Shown piece after piece: positions 1 to 9,162 of a stretch of DNA of 64,000 bases. Position 1 is the first letter of the stretch. The number at the start of each line of letters is the position of its first letter. The stretch is from Saccharopolyspora gloriosae (GTDB lineage Bacteria; Actinomycetota; Actinomycetes; Mycobacteriales; Pseudonocardiaceae), in assembly GCF_022828475.1 (NCBI RefSeq), contig NZ_CP059557.1:4821470-4885469 (forward strand), given 5' to 3'. Position numbers and translations under genes: made by a program. The notes below the pieces were generated by a model. That model was not told the DNA's origin. It saw nothing but the letters and a program-made list of their open reading frames with translations, and made no database searches.

Positions 1-86
1 TGACCTGAAGAGTCTAGTCGCCGCCTGAAGGAGCTCGGACCGGGCGCAAGGAGACCTTCAGAGTGATCCGCGAAAGTGTCCGGCCG

Positions 87-298
87 GCGGAACCTCAGTG
101 GCCATTTCGCGGCCGTGCACCATGGGATTGATCTTCGTTCCGTGTCTTGTCAGCGGCGAAGCCGATGAGCAGCGACCACCAGAGCAACCGGCACCGCGGC
201 GGGTTCTCAGTGGCTTCCTCGCGGGGACCGCATTTTCCCTCGTGGCGGAGCCACTCGGGAAAATGATCCCGCGGCGAGGAAGCCACTGAGGTTCCGCT
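87..298. repeat. Intergenic hairpin repeat, copy A, with terminal inverted repeats
   Basis: A 17-bp arm CTCAGTGGCTTCCTCGC at 206-222 pairs perfectly with 274-290. Inside it ATTTTCCC (232-239) pairs with 257-264, and GTGGC (242-246) pairs with 250-254 around a GGA loop. The sequence GCGGAACCTCAGTGGC at 87-102 recurs inverted at 282-297, so the unit is bounded by 16-bp inverted repeats like a MITE. A small CGGCGAAGCCG hairpin lies at 154-164. Related copies occur near 7.5, 12.0, 35.1, 39.85, 55.9 and 63.3 kb. No gene was seen in 1-337. Confidence 0.75.
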
Positions 299-337
299 GC
301 CCGACCCACTACGCAGGCCATTCCGGAAAGCCCCAGT

Positions 338-2128
338 TCAGAAGGCCGGGTCGACGACCGCTGCCGAGCCTCCGCCGCGGCGCTGCTTTTCGGCGGCGGC
401 GATCCAGCGTCCGTCGGGGAGGCGTTCCACGCCGGTGGCGGCGCCGATCTCCTCGGCCGGGGCGAACTCGTGGCCGATGCCGCGGAGCTTGTCGGCCTCG
501 GGTTGCGCGAGGAAGCCCGGTTCTGCCTCGGTGGCCGTCGAGTTCCTTTGCGAGGCGCGTGGTTCCGCGATGGCGTCCACAAGGGACAGTTCGCGGTCCA
601 GCCTGCCGGTGAGCACCTGGAGCACGGTGGTGATGATCGTGGACCCGCCGGGGCTGCCCGCCGCGAGCAGCGGCTCCCCGTCCTGGAGCACGATCGTGGG
701 GCTGATCGAGCTGCGCGGCCGCTTGCCGGGACCGGGCAGGTTCGGATCGGGCTCACCGGGCGTGGTCGGTGCGAACGAGAAGTCGGTGAGCTCGTTGTTG
801 AGCAGGAACCCGCGGCCGGGCACGGTGATGCCGCTGCCGCCGGTCTGCTCGATGGTCAGCGTGTAGGACACCACGTCACCGTGCGCGTCGGCGACGGTGA
901 GGTGCGTGGTGTTCGGTCCTTCGTAGGGCGCCCCGCCGCGTGCCGGCCCCTGCGGCTCGCACGGCCGAGGATCGCGCGGGTCGGCCGCCGCGACCGGGGC
1001 GGGCTGCACGGCGTCCGGCGTGATCAGGCAGGCACGGGAGTCCGCGAACTCCTGGCCGGTGAGCTCCTCGGTGGGCACGTCCTCGAACGCGGGGTCGCCG
1101 ACCCAGCGGTCGCGGTCCGCGAAGCCGATCTTGCTCGACTCCAGGAACCGGTGCAGGTACTGGGTTTTGTCCTGTTCGGTGAGGTCGGTGCTCTCCAGGA
1201 TGTTGAGCGCCTCGCCGACGGTGGTGCCGCCGGAGGCCGACGGCGACATGCCGTACACGTCGAGCCCCCGATACTCGACGTGCGTGGGTTCGCGTTCAAC
1301 GGTGCGGTAGTCGCGCAGGTCGGCCTCGGTCATGCCGCCGGGACGCACGGTGCGGTCGGCGGCGGGATCCACCGGCGGGTTCCGCACGGTGTCGACGACG
1401 TCCGCGCCGATCTCGCCCCGGTACAGCGGATCGAGGCCCTCGTCGGCGAGCGTGCGGTAGGTCTCGGCGAGGCCGGGGTTCCGGAACACGCTGCCGGTGG
1501 CCGGGGGTCGCCCGCCTGGCAGGAACAGGTCTCGGGTGGCGGGGAACGCGCTGAAGCGCTCCTGGTTGTCGGCGGTCTGGTCGCGGAAGGTGTCGTCGAC
1601 GACGAACCCGTCGCGGGCCAGCCGTTCCGCCGGGCGCAGCACTTCGCCGAGGTCCTCGCTGCCCCACTTCTGCAGCGCCTCCTGCCAGGTCGCGGGGGTG
1701 CCGGGGACACCGACGCCGAGACCGCTGGTGATGGCTTCGGCGGTGGGGATCGGTTCGCCGTCGTCCAGGAACATCTCGGGGTGCGCGGCGGCGGGCGCGG
1801 TCTCGCGACCGTCGATGGTGGAGACCTCGCCGGTGTCCGCGTCGTAGTGCACGAAGTAGCCGCCGCCCCCGATGCCCGCCGAGTAAGGCTCGGTGACGCC
1901 GAGCGCGGCCGCCACGGCGACGGCGGCGTCGGCGGCGGTTCCGCCGCGGCGCAGCACTTCGATGCCCGCACTGGTGGCGTCGGGGTCGACGCTGGAGACG
2001 GCGCCGCCGTAGCCGACGGCCTCGGCGCTCTTCGGCGGCGGTTGTGGTGCCGCCTGCGCCACCGGGGCGATCAGCGCACAAGAGGTCACCGCCGCGAGGG
2101 TGATCCGAACCGGCCTTGCTCTCACCAT
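338..2128 (-). CDS. ggt: Gamma-glutamyltransferase precursor
   Basis: Secreted or cell-wall-associated gamma-glutamyltranspeptidase that hydrolyses or transfers the gamma-glutamyl group of glutathione and related amides. The 596-residue protein is of usual length. It opens with a signal peptide (basic MVRARPVR, hydrophobic stretch, cleavage likely after AQA near residue 26). The autoprocessing and catalytic threonine is probably Thr407 in PNTTHLTVAD, where the proenzyme is cut into large and small subunits. A glycine-rich PGGST segment near residue 510 fits the substrate pocket. The ATG has a GGAGG six bases upstream. It is probably transcribed alone. Confidence 0.93.
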   Translation of the reverse strand: MVRARPVRITLAAVTSCALIAPVAQAAPQPPPKSAEAVGYGGAVSSVDPDATSAGIEVLRRGGTAADAAVAVAAALGVTEPYSAGIGGGGYFVHYDADTGEVSTIDGRETAPAAAHPEMFLDDGEPIPTAEAITSGLGVGVPGTPATWQEALQKWGSEDLGEVLRPAERLARDGFVVDDTFRDQTADNQERFSAFPATRDLFLPGGRPPATGSVFRNPGLAETYRTLADEGLDPLYRGEIGADVVDTVRNPPVDPAADRTVRPGGMTEADLRDYRTVEREPTHVEYRGLDVYGMSPSASGGTTVGEALNILESTDLTEQDKTQYLHRFLESSKIGFADRDRWVGDPAFEDVPTEELTGQEFADSRACLITPDAVQPAPVAAADPRDPRPCEPQGPARGGAPYEGPNTTHLTVADAHGDVVSYTLTIEQTGGSGITVPGRGFLLNNELTDFSFAPTTPGEPDPNLPGPGKRPRSSISPTIVLQDGEPLLAAGSPGGSTIITTVLQVLTGRLDRELSLVDAIAEPRASQRNSTATEAEPGFLAQPEADKLRGIGHEFAPAEEIGAATGVERLPDGRWIAAAEKQRRGGGSAAVVDPAF

Positions 2129-2304
2129 CGTGCGCCTCCGATCTGAACGTGCCCGTCACTGTGCCGAGCGACTGCCACCCGGACAACACGATCGGGGCAT
2201 CGTTGACGGACCGAGATCATCACCGGATTCGGGTGACTGCCTCTTTCGCCCGGTCAGACGGGTCGGCTGGACCATTCGCTCGACACCTCAGGTGGGGGCA
2301 ACGG

Positions 2305-2321
2305 CCCCTTTGACCAAGGGG
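2305..2321 (-). terminator. Terminator-like hairpin after trkHA
   Basis: CCCCTT (2305-2310) pairs with AAGGGG (2316-2321) around a 5-base loop, 40 bases past the trkA stop. There is no clear T-run, so this is a modest candidate. Confidence 0.35.
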
Positions 2322-2360
2322 ATCGGTCGAATGAGGCGTTCACCTCGGCGGGCTCCCGGG

Positions 2361-3035
2361 TCAGGTGAGGTCGGCGAAGCGTTCCACGTCTCGGGAGCGG
2401 CCGGAGACGATGAGGATGTCGCCCTCGTAGAGCCGCGTGTCCTGGGTGGCGTAGGTGAAGTCCTCGCCGGGGCGTTTGATGCCGACGACGGTGACCCGGT
2501 ACTTGCTGCGGATCTTGCTCTCGCCCAGCGCGTGCCCCGCCGCAATAGCCGGAGCCCGCGTCTTGACCATCGCGTAGTCGTCCTCGAACTCGATGTAGTC
2601 CAGCATCCGGCCGGTCACCAGGTGCGCGACCCGCTCCCCCATGTCGTGCTCGGGCAGCACCACGTGGTGGGCGCCGACCCGTTCGAGGATGCGCCCGTGC
2701 TGGCGGCTGACGGCCTTCGCCCAGATGTGGCCGACTTCGAACTCCGCGAGCAGCGAGGTCGTCAGGATGCTGGCCTCCAGGTCGTCCCCGATGGCCACGA
2801 CGACGCGGTCGAAGTCGGGCACGTCGAGCTGCCGCAGCACTTCCGGGTCGGTGCTGTCGGCGACGGCGGCGTGCGTCACCGAATCCGAGTACCGCTGCAC
2901 GACTTCCGGGCGGTTGTCCAGCGCGAGCACGTCGGTGCCCCGTTCGATGAGTTCGAGGGCCATCGAGCCGCCGAACCGGCCGAGCCCGATGATGACCACG
3001 CGCGAGGCGTTGACACGGGGTTTCCTAGCCGACAA
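2361..3035 (-). CDS. trkA: Potassium uptake regulatory subunit, TrkA/KtrA type
   Basis: Cytoplasmic gating subunit of a Trk/Ktr potassium transporter. It has 224 residues: an N-terminal RCK/Rossmann domain with the nucleotide motif VVIIGLGRFGGS near residues 13-24, and a C-terminal RCK_C (TrkA_C) domain from about residue 140. The chosen start is TTG at 3035, preceded by GGAGG nine bases upstream. It overlaps the end of the channel gene by 11 bases, which suggests translational coupling. The RCK_C domain of KtrA-type proteins binds c-di-AMP in several Gram-positive bacteria; whether this one does is unknown. Confidence 0.9.
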   Translation of the reverse strand: MSARKPRVNASRVVIIGLGRFGGSMALELIERGTDVLALDNRPEVVQRYSDSVTHAAVADSTDPEVLRQLDVPDFDRVVVAIGDDLEASILTTSLLAEFEVGHIWAKAVSRQHGRILERVGAHHVVLPEHDMGERVAHLVTGRMLDYIEFEDDYAMVKTRAPAIAAGHALGESKIRSKYRVTVVGIKRPGEDFTYATQDTRLYEGDILIVSGRSRDVERFADLT

Positions 3036-4422
3036 TGGGTCGTTCCTCCGGAAGGTCGTAGCGACGAAGGCGTTCGCGCAGCGCGAGCGCGGAAGCCAGG
3101 GTGACCGGTCCGACGCGGCCGGTGAACATCAGCACGACCAGGATGAGCTGTCCGGTGACCGGCAGCTCACCGGTGATGCCGGTCGACAACCCGGTGCCGA
3201 ACGCGGAAACCGACTCGAACAGGACCGCGTCGAGGGAGAACGGGGTGAGCACCAGCAGTGCGAGGGTGGCGGTGAAGATCAGGCCGACACCGCCGAGCAC
3301 CACCGTCAGCGCCTGCCGGTACACCTCGCGCGGGAGTTTGCGGTCGGCGATGTGCACGTTCGGTTCGCCTCTGATCTCGGCGAGCATCACGAACGCCAGC
3401 AGCGCGAAGGTGGTCACCTTGATGCCGCCCGCGGTGCCCGCGCTGCCGCCGCCGATGAACATCAGCACGTTGGTGATCAGCAGCGTGGCTCCGTGCAGTT
3501 CGCCGGTGTCGACGCTGTTGAATCCGGCGGTGCGCGGGGACATGCCTTGGAAGAAGCCGGTCAGCAGCTTGCCGCTCCAGTCGAACCGGCCGAGCGTGCC
3601 CGCGTTGTCCCATTCGAGGGCGGTGACCGCGATCGTGCCGAGCACGGCGAGGGCGGTGTAGGTGCTCAACGTGATGCGGGTGTGCAGCGTCCAGCGGTGC
3701 GTGCAGCCGCGCGCGTGGCGGAGGATCTCGAACAGCACCGGGAAACCCAGGCCGCCGAGCACGAACGCCGCCACGATCGGCAGGCAGACCCACGCGTCCG
3801 TCGCGTACCGCATCAGGCTGTCCGAGAACAGCGCGAACCCGGCGTTGTTGAACGCCGATACGGCGTGGAACACGCCCAGGTAGATCGCGCGTCCGAGCGG
3901 TTCGCCGTAGTGCGCGGCGAACCTGGCGGTCAGCACGAGTGCGGTGAGCACTTCGACGACGAGGCTCAGCACGACGACGCCGGCGACGACGCTGCGCACC
4001 TCACCGAGGCCGAAGCTCTTGGTCTCGGCTTGGGCGCTGCGCTGCATGCGCAGGCCGAGCTTGCGGGTGACCAGCATGCCGAGCAGCGAGGCGAGGGTCA
4101 TGATGCCGAAGCCGCCGACCTGGATCAGGCCGAGCAGGACGCCTTCGCCGAACGCCGACCAGTGCGCGTGCGTGTCGACGACGACCAGTCCGGTCACGCA
4201 CACCGCGGAGGTCGCGGTGAACAGCGCCGTGTTCCACGACGTGGCCTCGCCGGATTCGCTGGCGACCGGCAGCATCAGCAGCACCGTGCCGATCAGCAGC
4301 ACCGCACCGAAACCGGCCACGACGAGCCGCGCGGGATGCCGGGTGCGCGCCGGCGAACGGTTCGGGCGGCGCAGCGTCCGCCGCGCGGTCCGCACCGGGG
4401 CCGCCGCATCTATTCGCACCAC
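3025..4422 (-). CDS. trkH: Potassium uptake membrane subunit, TrkH/KtrB family
   Basis: Ion-conducting membrane subunit of the potassium transporter whose gating partner is encoded just downstream. The protein (about 465 residues from the start used) has multiple hydrophobic segments and the glycine-containing pore loops of the superfamily, for example GGGSAGTAGGIKVTT and SAFGTGLSTGIT. The frame stays open to 4530, but the first residues there are arginine-rich and not family-like. The tandem GTG at 4422, with a G-rich ribosome site just upstream, is preferred. It belongs to the K+ channel-like transporters, so sodium or proton coupling cannot be read from sequence. Confidence 0.88.
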   Translation of the reverse strand: MVRIDAAAPVRTARRTLRRPNRSPARTRHPARLVVAGFGAVLLIGTVLLMLPVASESGEATSWNTALFTATSAVCVTGLVVVDTHAHWSAFGEGVLLGLIQVGGFGIMTLASLLGMLVTRKLGLRMQRSAQAETKSFGLGEVRSVVAGVVVLSLVVEVLTALVLTARFAAHYGEPLGRAIYLGVFHAVSAFNNAGFALFSDSLMRYATDAWVCLPIVAAFVLGGLGFPVLFEILRHARGCTHRWTLHTRITLSTYTALAVLGTIAVTALEWDNAGTLGRFDWSGKLLTGFFQGMSPRTAGFNSVDTGELHGATLLITNVLMFIGGGSAGTAGGIKVTTFALLAFVMLAEIRGEPNVHIADRKLPREVYRQALTVVLGGVGLIFTATLALLVLTPFSLDAVLFESVSAFGTGLSTGITGELPVTGQLILVVLMFTGRVGPVTLASALALRERLRRYDLPEERPIVG

Positions 4423-4531
4423 GCCCCCTGGACACCGCGCGCCCACATCTCCCTGGTCACAAGCGCGTGAACCTACCTGGCACGGGCGCCGACCCCAACT
4501 CCGAGGGACGCGATCGGTGGTGCCGGACACG

Positions 4532-4568
4532 CATGGGCGCCGCGAGCGATGAGCCCGCGGCGCCCGTG
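4532..4568 (-). terminator. Terminator hairpin after the glycoside hydrolase-like gene
   Basis: An arm CATGGGCGCCGCG (4532-4544) pairs with 4556-4568 with a single G-T type mismatch and a loop of about 11 bases. It lies between two leftward genes, downstream of the 4647 stop. Confidence 0.55.
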
Positions 4569-4646
4569 CACCGGTGGTCGCGAAACCCTCGTGCCACGCA
4601 GGCCCTGGTCACCCGGCGCGTGCGCGGAACGAGTTCCGCGACCGTT

Positions 4647-6272
4647 CTACGGCTTGTGCGGGACCAGCGCCTCGCCGTGGTAGCGGCAGTTCGGTGCCCA
4701 CAGCAGGTACGACGGCATGCCGCCGTCGCGGGCCGCGTCAACCTGCGCGGCGACCTCCGCCGGCCCGTACTCGGCGCCGAGGCTGAAGTCCTGCAGCCAC
4801 GGGATGATCTGCACATCGGTTCCGGCGACGGCCTGGGAGAACTTGTCCAGGGAGCGCCGCACGATGTCGTAGGGCGCGGTGTTCGGATCGGCCACGCCGA
4901 ACTCGCCCGGCCCCCAGTGCGAGGGGTAGACCATCGGCGCGATGTAGTCCACGTACTTCGCCATCTGCGGGATGTCCTGGGCGATCTGGGTGGGCCGGTC
5001 CACGGCGATGCCGAACACCGAAGCACCCAGCAGCGCGCCTTGGGAGCGCACCGCGGTCTGCGTTTCGCGCAGGAAGTCCGCGATGCCCGTCTCCGGAGTG
5101 GTGGTGAGCCCGGCGAAGCGCATCTTCTCGATGCCGCCGTCGGGCCTGCGCACGTAGTCGTAGAGGATGTCGTCGAAGCCGAGCGAGGCGGCTTCGGAGG
5201 CGATGTCGATGTTGTACCGCTGCACCGCCGGATCGGCGAAGTTGGTGAACGCGAAGTCGCCGTATCCGCTGCTCCACGGCTGCCCGTCGGCGGTCTGCAC
5301 GACGCGCTCCGGGTTCCCTTCGCGCCAGGACGCCTCGCCCAGCACCGGGTCCTTGAACGCGACGAGACGGCCGACCACTCGCACGCCCATGCCGTGCAGC
5401 TGGTCGATGGCTTCGCGGGCGCTGTAGTAGTTCTTCACCGCCCCGATCCGGTTCGCCTCGGGAACCGCCGAGTCGTAGGGGATTTCGCCGCTCTCGTCCT
5501 TGATGTCGAGTTCGACGGCGTCGATCCGGCCTTGCCTGGCGAGTTCGAGCACCGGTTCGCGCAGCGTGTCGCTGGTCCAGGCCAGCCCGGTCATGTGCAC
5601 GGCGCGCATTCCGGGATGTTTGACGTGCACGGTCATGGTGCGTTCCGCGCGGTTGCCCGCGCGGTCGGTGGCCACCACCTGGACTTCGCGTTCCGGTTCG
5701 TCGACGACGGCGGAGAACGCGCCGTCCGGGCCGGGCTTGACCGGTTTACCCGCCACGGTGACCTGGTCGGCCCCGATCGCCTTGCCGGTCACGGTCACCG
5801 GCTCGCCGAGCTCCTCGGGCCGCAGCGAGTCCTCGACCTGGAGCTCCGGCGCCGCACTGTCCACTGTAAACTCTTGAGTGGTGCTGGAGGTGCCGAGCCA
5901 GGACACCGCCCGCGGAGTGACGACCTCCAGCACGTGCGCACCGTCGGATGCCGACGGAGCGTGCACGGCGAGCGCGCCGCCTTGCTCCGATGCGGGAACC
6001 GGGCGTCCGTCGAGCAGAATCTGTGTCGATGCAGTGGTTTCGGAGCGGATCTGAATGGATCCATCCGAGATCGATTCGGAACGCACCGGATGCGACGGCA
6101 GACCGTCGACGCGCACGTCCTCTGTGGACAACAAGCGGAGCACCAGATACCCCGCGATCAGCAGCACGATGGTGGCCACCGCCACGACGGCCCACTGCGG
6201 GACACCGCCGAATCCGTTGCCACGGCTGGTTTTTGTGGTTCCTGAAGGCCCTTCGGGCGCAGGATCGGTCAC
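4647..6272 (-). CDS. Membrane-anchored putative glycoside hydrolase (DUF4015 family)
   Basis: About 541 residues. The order is a cytoplasmic tail, one membrane segment near residues 27-47, an Ig-like/cadherin-like region, then a TIM-barrel domain of the DUF4015 putative glycoside hydrolase family with motifs such as VELDIKDESGE, DILYDYVRRPDG and DYIAPMVYPSHWGPGEFG. Acid residues in these motifs are likely catalytic by analogy with GH13-like barrels. The substrate is unknown, and a cell-envelope glycan is a reasonable guess. The GTG at 6272 is chosen because GGGGAGG lies eight bases upstream; the frame opens 12 codons earlier at a TTG without such a site. Confidence 0.8.
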   Translation of the reverse strand: MTDPAPEGPSGTTKTSRGNGFGGVPQWAVVAVATIVLLIAGYLVLRLLSTEDVRVDGLPSHPVRSESISDGSIQIRSETTASTQILLDGRPVPASEQGGALAVHAPSASDGAHVLEVVTPRAVSWLGTSSTTQEFTVDSAAPELQVEDSLRPEELGEPVTVTGKAIGADQVTVAGKPVKPGPDGAFSAVVDEPEREVQVVATDRAGNRAERTMTVHVKHPGMRAVHMTGLAWTSDTLREPVLELARQGRIDAVELDIKDESGEIPYDSAVPEANRIGAVKNYYSAREAIDQLHGMGVRVVGRLVAFKDPVLGEASWREGNPERVVQTADGQPWSSGYGDFAFTNFADPAVQRYNIDIASEAASLGFDDILYDYVRRPDGGIEKMRFAGLTTTPETGIADFLRETQTAVRSQGALLGASVFGIAVDRPTQIAQDIPQMAKYVDYIAPMVYPSHWGPGEFGVADPNTAPYDIVRRSLDKFSQAVAGTDVQIIPWLQDFSLGAEYGPAEVAAQVDAARDGGMPSYLLWAPNCRYHGEALVPHKP

Positions 6273-6426
6273 AGCTTTCGCCTCCCCGACGTCGGCGAAT
6301 CCGGACAACCAAACACGTTACGTTGCCGGTTGAATGTGCGCGTCAGCCTTCCAGGTAATAACGCACAGATCAACAAGTCACTTGGAGTATCCACATCGGG
6401 CAGTGACTCCACTAACGTGCGAACCG

Positions 6427-7455
6427 ATGTTGAGCGTGATCGAGCGCACCTGCGCCGTGACGGCGGTGGCGCTGCTCGCCCTGTCCGGCGCCGCATGCAG
6501 CGCACCCACCCCTGCCCCTGAAGCCCCCCACGCCGCCGCGGCACCACCCCAGCCACCACCGCCGCCGCCCCCACCCGCCCCGGAATCGGTTCATGCCAAC
6601 GAACTCGGCAAAGTTCCAGTGCTCATGTACCACCGGATCACCACCGACCCGAGCAGCGTCTACGACCGCACCCCGCAAGACTTCCGCGCCGAACTGGAAC
6701 GGCTCAACGCCGAGGGATACACGCCGATCACGGCGAGCGAGTTCGCCGACGGCCGCATCAACATCCCGGCGGGCAGGCATCCGGTGGTGCTCACCTTCGA
6801 CGACGGCTCCACCGGACAGTTCACTGTGGACGGAAACGGAGCGCCCGCACCGGACACCGCGGTGCGCATCCTGCTCGACACCGCCGCCGCACACCCCGAG
6901 TTCCGCGCCACCGCGACCTTCTTCGTGTTCGACCCGCCGTTCGAAGACCCCGGCGGGCGCGTCACGCTGCCCTGGCTGCACGAGCACGGTTTCGAAGTCG
7001 GCAACCACACGCTCGACCACCCGAACCTCGGCCAGGTCGACTCCGCCGAGGCGCAGCACGAGATCGCCTCGATGCAGCGGATCATCAACGCGGCGCTGCC
7101 GGACGTACCGGTGCGCTCCCTCGCATTGCCACTGGGCATGCACCCCGACGACGAGGCGCTCGCCGCCGACGGCAGCGCCGACGGCGTGACCTACCACCAC
7201 GACAGCGTGTTCCTCGTAGGCTCCAACCCGGCCCCGTCCCCGTTCGACGCGGACTTCGACCGCCAGAACATCCCGCGCATCCGCTCGCAGGCCGCCACCG
7301 GCGAGGAAGCCGAGTACGGCTCAACCCAGTGGCTCGACGAACTCGCCGGGGACCCGGGATCCCGCTACACGTCCGACGGTGACCCGAACCGCGTCTCCGC
7401 CCCGAACTCCGCCGCCGACCCTGCCCCCGGAGTTCCTGGGGTTTATCGGTACTGA
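6427..7455 (+). CDS. Lipoprotein-like polysaccharide deacetylase
   Basis: A NodB-type carbohydrate esterase 4 protein of 342 residues, predicted to remove acetyl groups from a cell-wall or extracellular polysaccharide. It has an N-terminal hydrophobic segment ending in SGAAC, a weak lipobox, then a proline-rich spacer (residues about 28-56) that would hold the domain away from the membrane. The catalytic motif VVLTFDDGS carries the paired aspartates, and NHTLDHPNL supplies the H-x3-H metal ligands. Start ATG 6427 places the signal region correctly; the open frame extends to 6334. It diverges from the glycoside hydrolase-like gene, so the two may share a promoter region. Confidence 0.85.
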   Translation: MLSVIERTCAVTAVALLALSGAACSAPTPAPEAPHAAAAPPQPPPPPPPPAPESVHANELGKVPVLMYHRITTDPSSVYDRTPQDFRAELERLNAEGYTPITASEFADGRINIPAGRHPVVLTFDDGSTGQFTVDGNGAPAPDTAVRILLDTAAAHPEFRATATFFVFDPPFEDPGGRVTLPWLHEHGFEVGNHTLDHPNLGQVDSAEAQHEIASMQRIINAALPDVPVRSLALPLGMHPDDEALAADGSADGVTYHHDSVFLVGSNPAPSPFDADFDRQNIPRIRSQAATGEEAEYGSTQWLDELAGDPGSRYTSDGDPNRVSAPNSAADPAPGVPGVYRY

Positions 7456-7491
7456 GTTTCCACGGCTCGTTTTGCTTTGGTGGTCGGGTGG

Positions 7492-7590
7492 CGGAACCTC
7501 AGTTGGTCTCTCGCTGCGGGATCTTTTTCCCAAGTGGCTCCGCCACGAGGGAAAAAGCTGTCCTCGCGAGAGACCAACTGAGAACCCGCC
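7492..7590. repeat. Intergenic hairpin repeat, copy B
   Basis: CTCAGTTGGTCTCTCGC (7498-7514) pairs perfectly with 7566-7582. TTTTTCCC pairs with GGGAAAAA, and GTGGC with GCCAC around a TCC loop. It has the same architecture as copy A but lies in the opposite orientation, with a different middle part of the outer stem. It sits between convergent genes, 40 bases after the deacetylase stop. Confidence 0.8.
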
Positions 7591-7635
7591 GGTGGTCACC
7601 TTCTTGACGTGGGCTATGCGCTGACGCGCATACAA

Positions 7636-7836
7636 GCACGGCTTCGCCGCAAAGCACGGCCTTCGGCCGCAAAACAAGCGGGGCTTCGCCCGCCAACTAC
7701 ACGGCTTCGCCGCAAAGCACGGCCTTCGGCCGCAAGGCAAGCGGGGCTTCGCCCGCCAACTACACGGCTACGCCGCAAAGCACGGCCATCGGCCGCAAAA
7801 CAAGCGGAGCTTCGCCCGCCAACTACACGGCTACGA
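7636..7836. repeat. Tandem array of about 63-bp units made of small TTC-loop hairpins
   Basis: Slightly more than three units, each made of CGGCTTCGCCG, CGGCCTTCGGCCG and a GCGGGGCTTCGCCCGC-type hairpin separated by AAGCA or AAACAA and ending in CAACTACA. The array stops abruptly where the IS3-family element starts and resumes after it. A shorter array of the same kind lies near 35.2 kb, also beside a long-hairpin copy. Confidence 0.8.
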
Positions 7837-7906
7837 TGAGCTTCCCCCGTTTGTCCGGAGGCTTCCGAGTTTGGTCTGCTGGTGCAGACCGAGGAAGGAA
7901 GTCGTT

Positions 7907-8218
7907 GTGGCAGCACCGAAGAAGTACCCGGATGAGCTGCGGGAACGCGCGGTTCGGTTGTATCGGGAGTCGGACCCGAAGCCGGTGATCCGGCGGTTGG
8001 CCGAGCAGCTGAACGTGCATCCGGAGGCGTTGCGGAACTGGATCCGCCAGGACGAGGCCGACGCCGGCGAGCGGCGGGACCGGCCGTCGACGGACATGGC
8101 CGAGGAGAACCGCCGTCTGCGGCGGGAGAACGCCGAGCTCCAGCGGGTCAACGACGTGTTGCGGGCGGCGAGTGCTTATTTTGCCGGCGAGATCGACCCG
8201 ACCCGGAGGCGGTCATGA
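7907..8218 (+). CDS. IS3-family transposase OrfA
   Basis: A 103-residue DNA-binding subunit. It has an N-terminal helix-turn-helix (KKYPDELRERAVRLY to HPEALRNWIR) and then a leucine-zipper-like coiled coil (MAEENRRLRRENAELQRVNDVLR). The start is GTG 7907, with a GGAAGGAAG site upstream; the frame also opens at ATG 7871 with no good site. The stop overlaps the start of OrfB as ATGA, so OrfB may be made by coupling or by a frameshift fusion. Confidence 0.85.
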   Translation: MAAPKKYPDELRERAVRLYRESDPKPVIRRLAEQLNVHPEALRNWIRQDEADAGERRDRPSTDMAEENRRLRRENAELQRVNDVLRAASAYFAGEIDPTRRRS

Positions 8219-9132
8219 GCTTCATCGATGACCATGATTTCTCGGTCGGTCTCGTACTACGGGTCCTGGGCATCCCGGCCTCGACCTACTACGACTGGCG
8301 CGCCCGCGCCGCAGCGCCCTCGCGGCGCAGGCGCGACGACGCGGAATTGCTGGAACGGATCACACAGATCCGGTCAGCACACGAGTTCGCCGACACCTAC
8401 GGGTCTCCACGGGTATGGCTTCAGCTGCGCAGGCACGGGGTGCGGTGTTCCCGCAAACGCGTGGAACGCCTCATGCGGGACAACGGGCTCGTTGGCGCGC
8501 ACCTGCGCAAGGGCTGGAAAACCGGCTCCACACGGCAGAACCCCGCCCACACTGCCGCACCCGACCTGGTCGAGCGTGACTTCGCGGCCACTGCGCCGAA
8601 CCGCCTGTGGGTCGCCGACCTGACCCGCCTGGTCACGGGCGAGGGCGTGTTGTGGCTGGCCTCGGTACGTGATGCGTTCTCCAACCGCATCGTCGGCTGG
8701 AAAACCGCCATCCGAGCCGACACCGACCTCGTACTGGCCGCACTGGACTACGGACTGTGGTCCCGCGACGTCCACGACGGACAGCTGATCCATCACAGCG
8801 ACAAAGGATGCCAATACACCGCGATCCGGTTCACCCAACGGCTCGCCGACGCCGGCATCGCACCCTCCACCGGTTCCGTCGGCGATTCCTACGACAACGC
8901 CCTCGCGGAAAACCTGTGGTCGACCATCAAGATCGAACTCGTGTACTGGCCAGGCACCACCTTCGCCACCCGAACCGAGGCCGACACAGCACTGTTCCGC
9001 TACATCGACGGCTGGTACAACCCCCACCGCATCCAACACGGCCTCGGCGGCCTGTCACCCGACGAATACGAACAAGCCCAACACACCCACGACTCCCAGA
9101 CCAACGAACCAGCCCAAGCCATCACCAGATAA
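8215..9132 (+). CDS. IS3-family transposase OrfB, DDE integrase core
   Basis: 305-residue catalytic subunit with an N-terminal HTH_21-like region and an rve-type integrase core. The three acidic residues are visible: Asp in WVADLTRLV, Asp in HHSDKGCQYT, and Glu in SYDNALAENLWSTIKIE. No internal stop or frameshift is seen, so the element may still be mobile. Confidence 0.9.
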   Translation: MSFIDDHDFSVGLVLRVLGIPASTYYDWRARAAAPSRRRRDDAELLERITQIRSAHEFADTYGSPRVWLQLRRHGVRCSRKRVERLMRDNGLVGAHLRKGWKTGSTRQNPAHTAAPDLVERDFAATAPNRLWVADLTRLVTGEGVLWLASVRDAFSNRIVGWKTAIRADTDLVLAALDYGLWSRDVHDGQLIHHSDKGCQYTAIRFTQRLADAGIAPSTGSVGDSYDNALAENLWSTIKIELVYWPGTTFATRTEADTALFRYIDGWYNPHRIQHGLGGLSPDEYEQAQHTHDSQTNEPAQAITR

Positions 9133-9162
9133 CCAAGTCTCCGGCATCGCGGGGGAACCTCA

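Larger units (their letters stand above)
7837..9162 (+). mobile_element. IS3-family insertion sequence, about 1.33 kb
   Basis: Terminal inverted repeats TGAGCTTCCCCCG at 7837 and TGAGGTTCCCCCG (reverse complement) ending at 9162 bracket two overlapping transposase frames. The ends are imperfect but extend about 30 bases. It lies inside the hairpin array. The 3-4 bases next to each end do not match as a target duplication, but actacacggctacg is present on both outer sides, which array repetition could also explain. Both frames look intact. Confidence 0.88.

Noticed and set aside
7636-7836. CRISPR-like array
   Set aside because: The units are 63 bp with internal hairpins and no unique spacers, and there are no cas genes nearby.
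7837-9162. A 14-base target duplication for the IS3-family element
   Set aside because: IS3-family elements normally duplicate 3-5 bases. The shared actacacggctacg is part of the array and could arise from neighbouring units.
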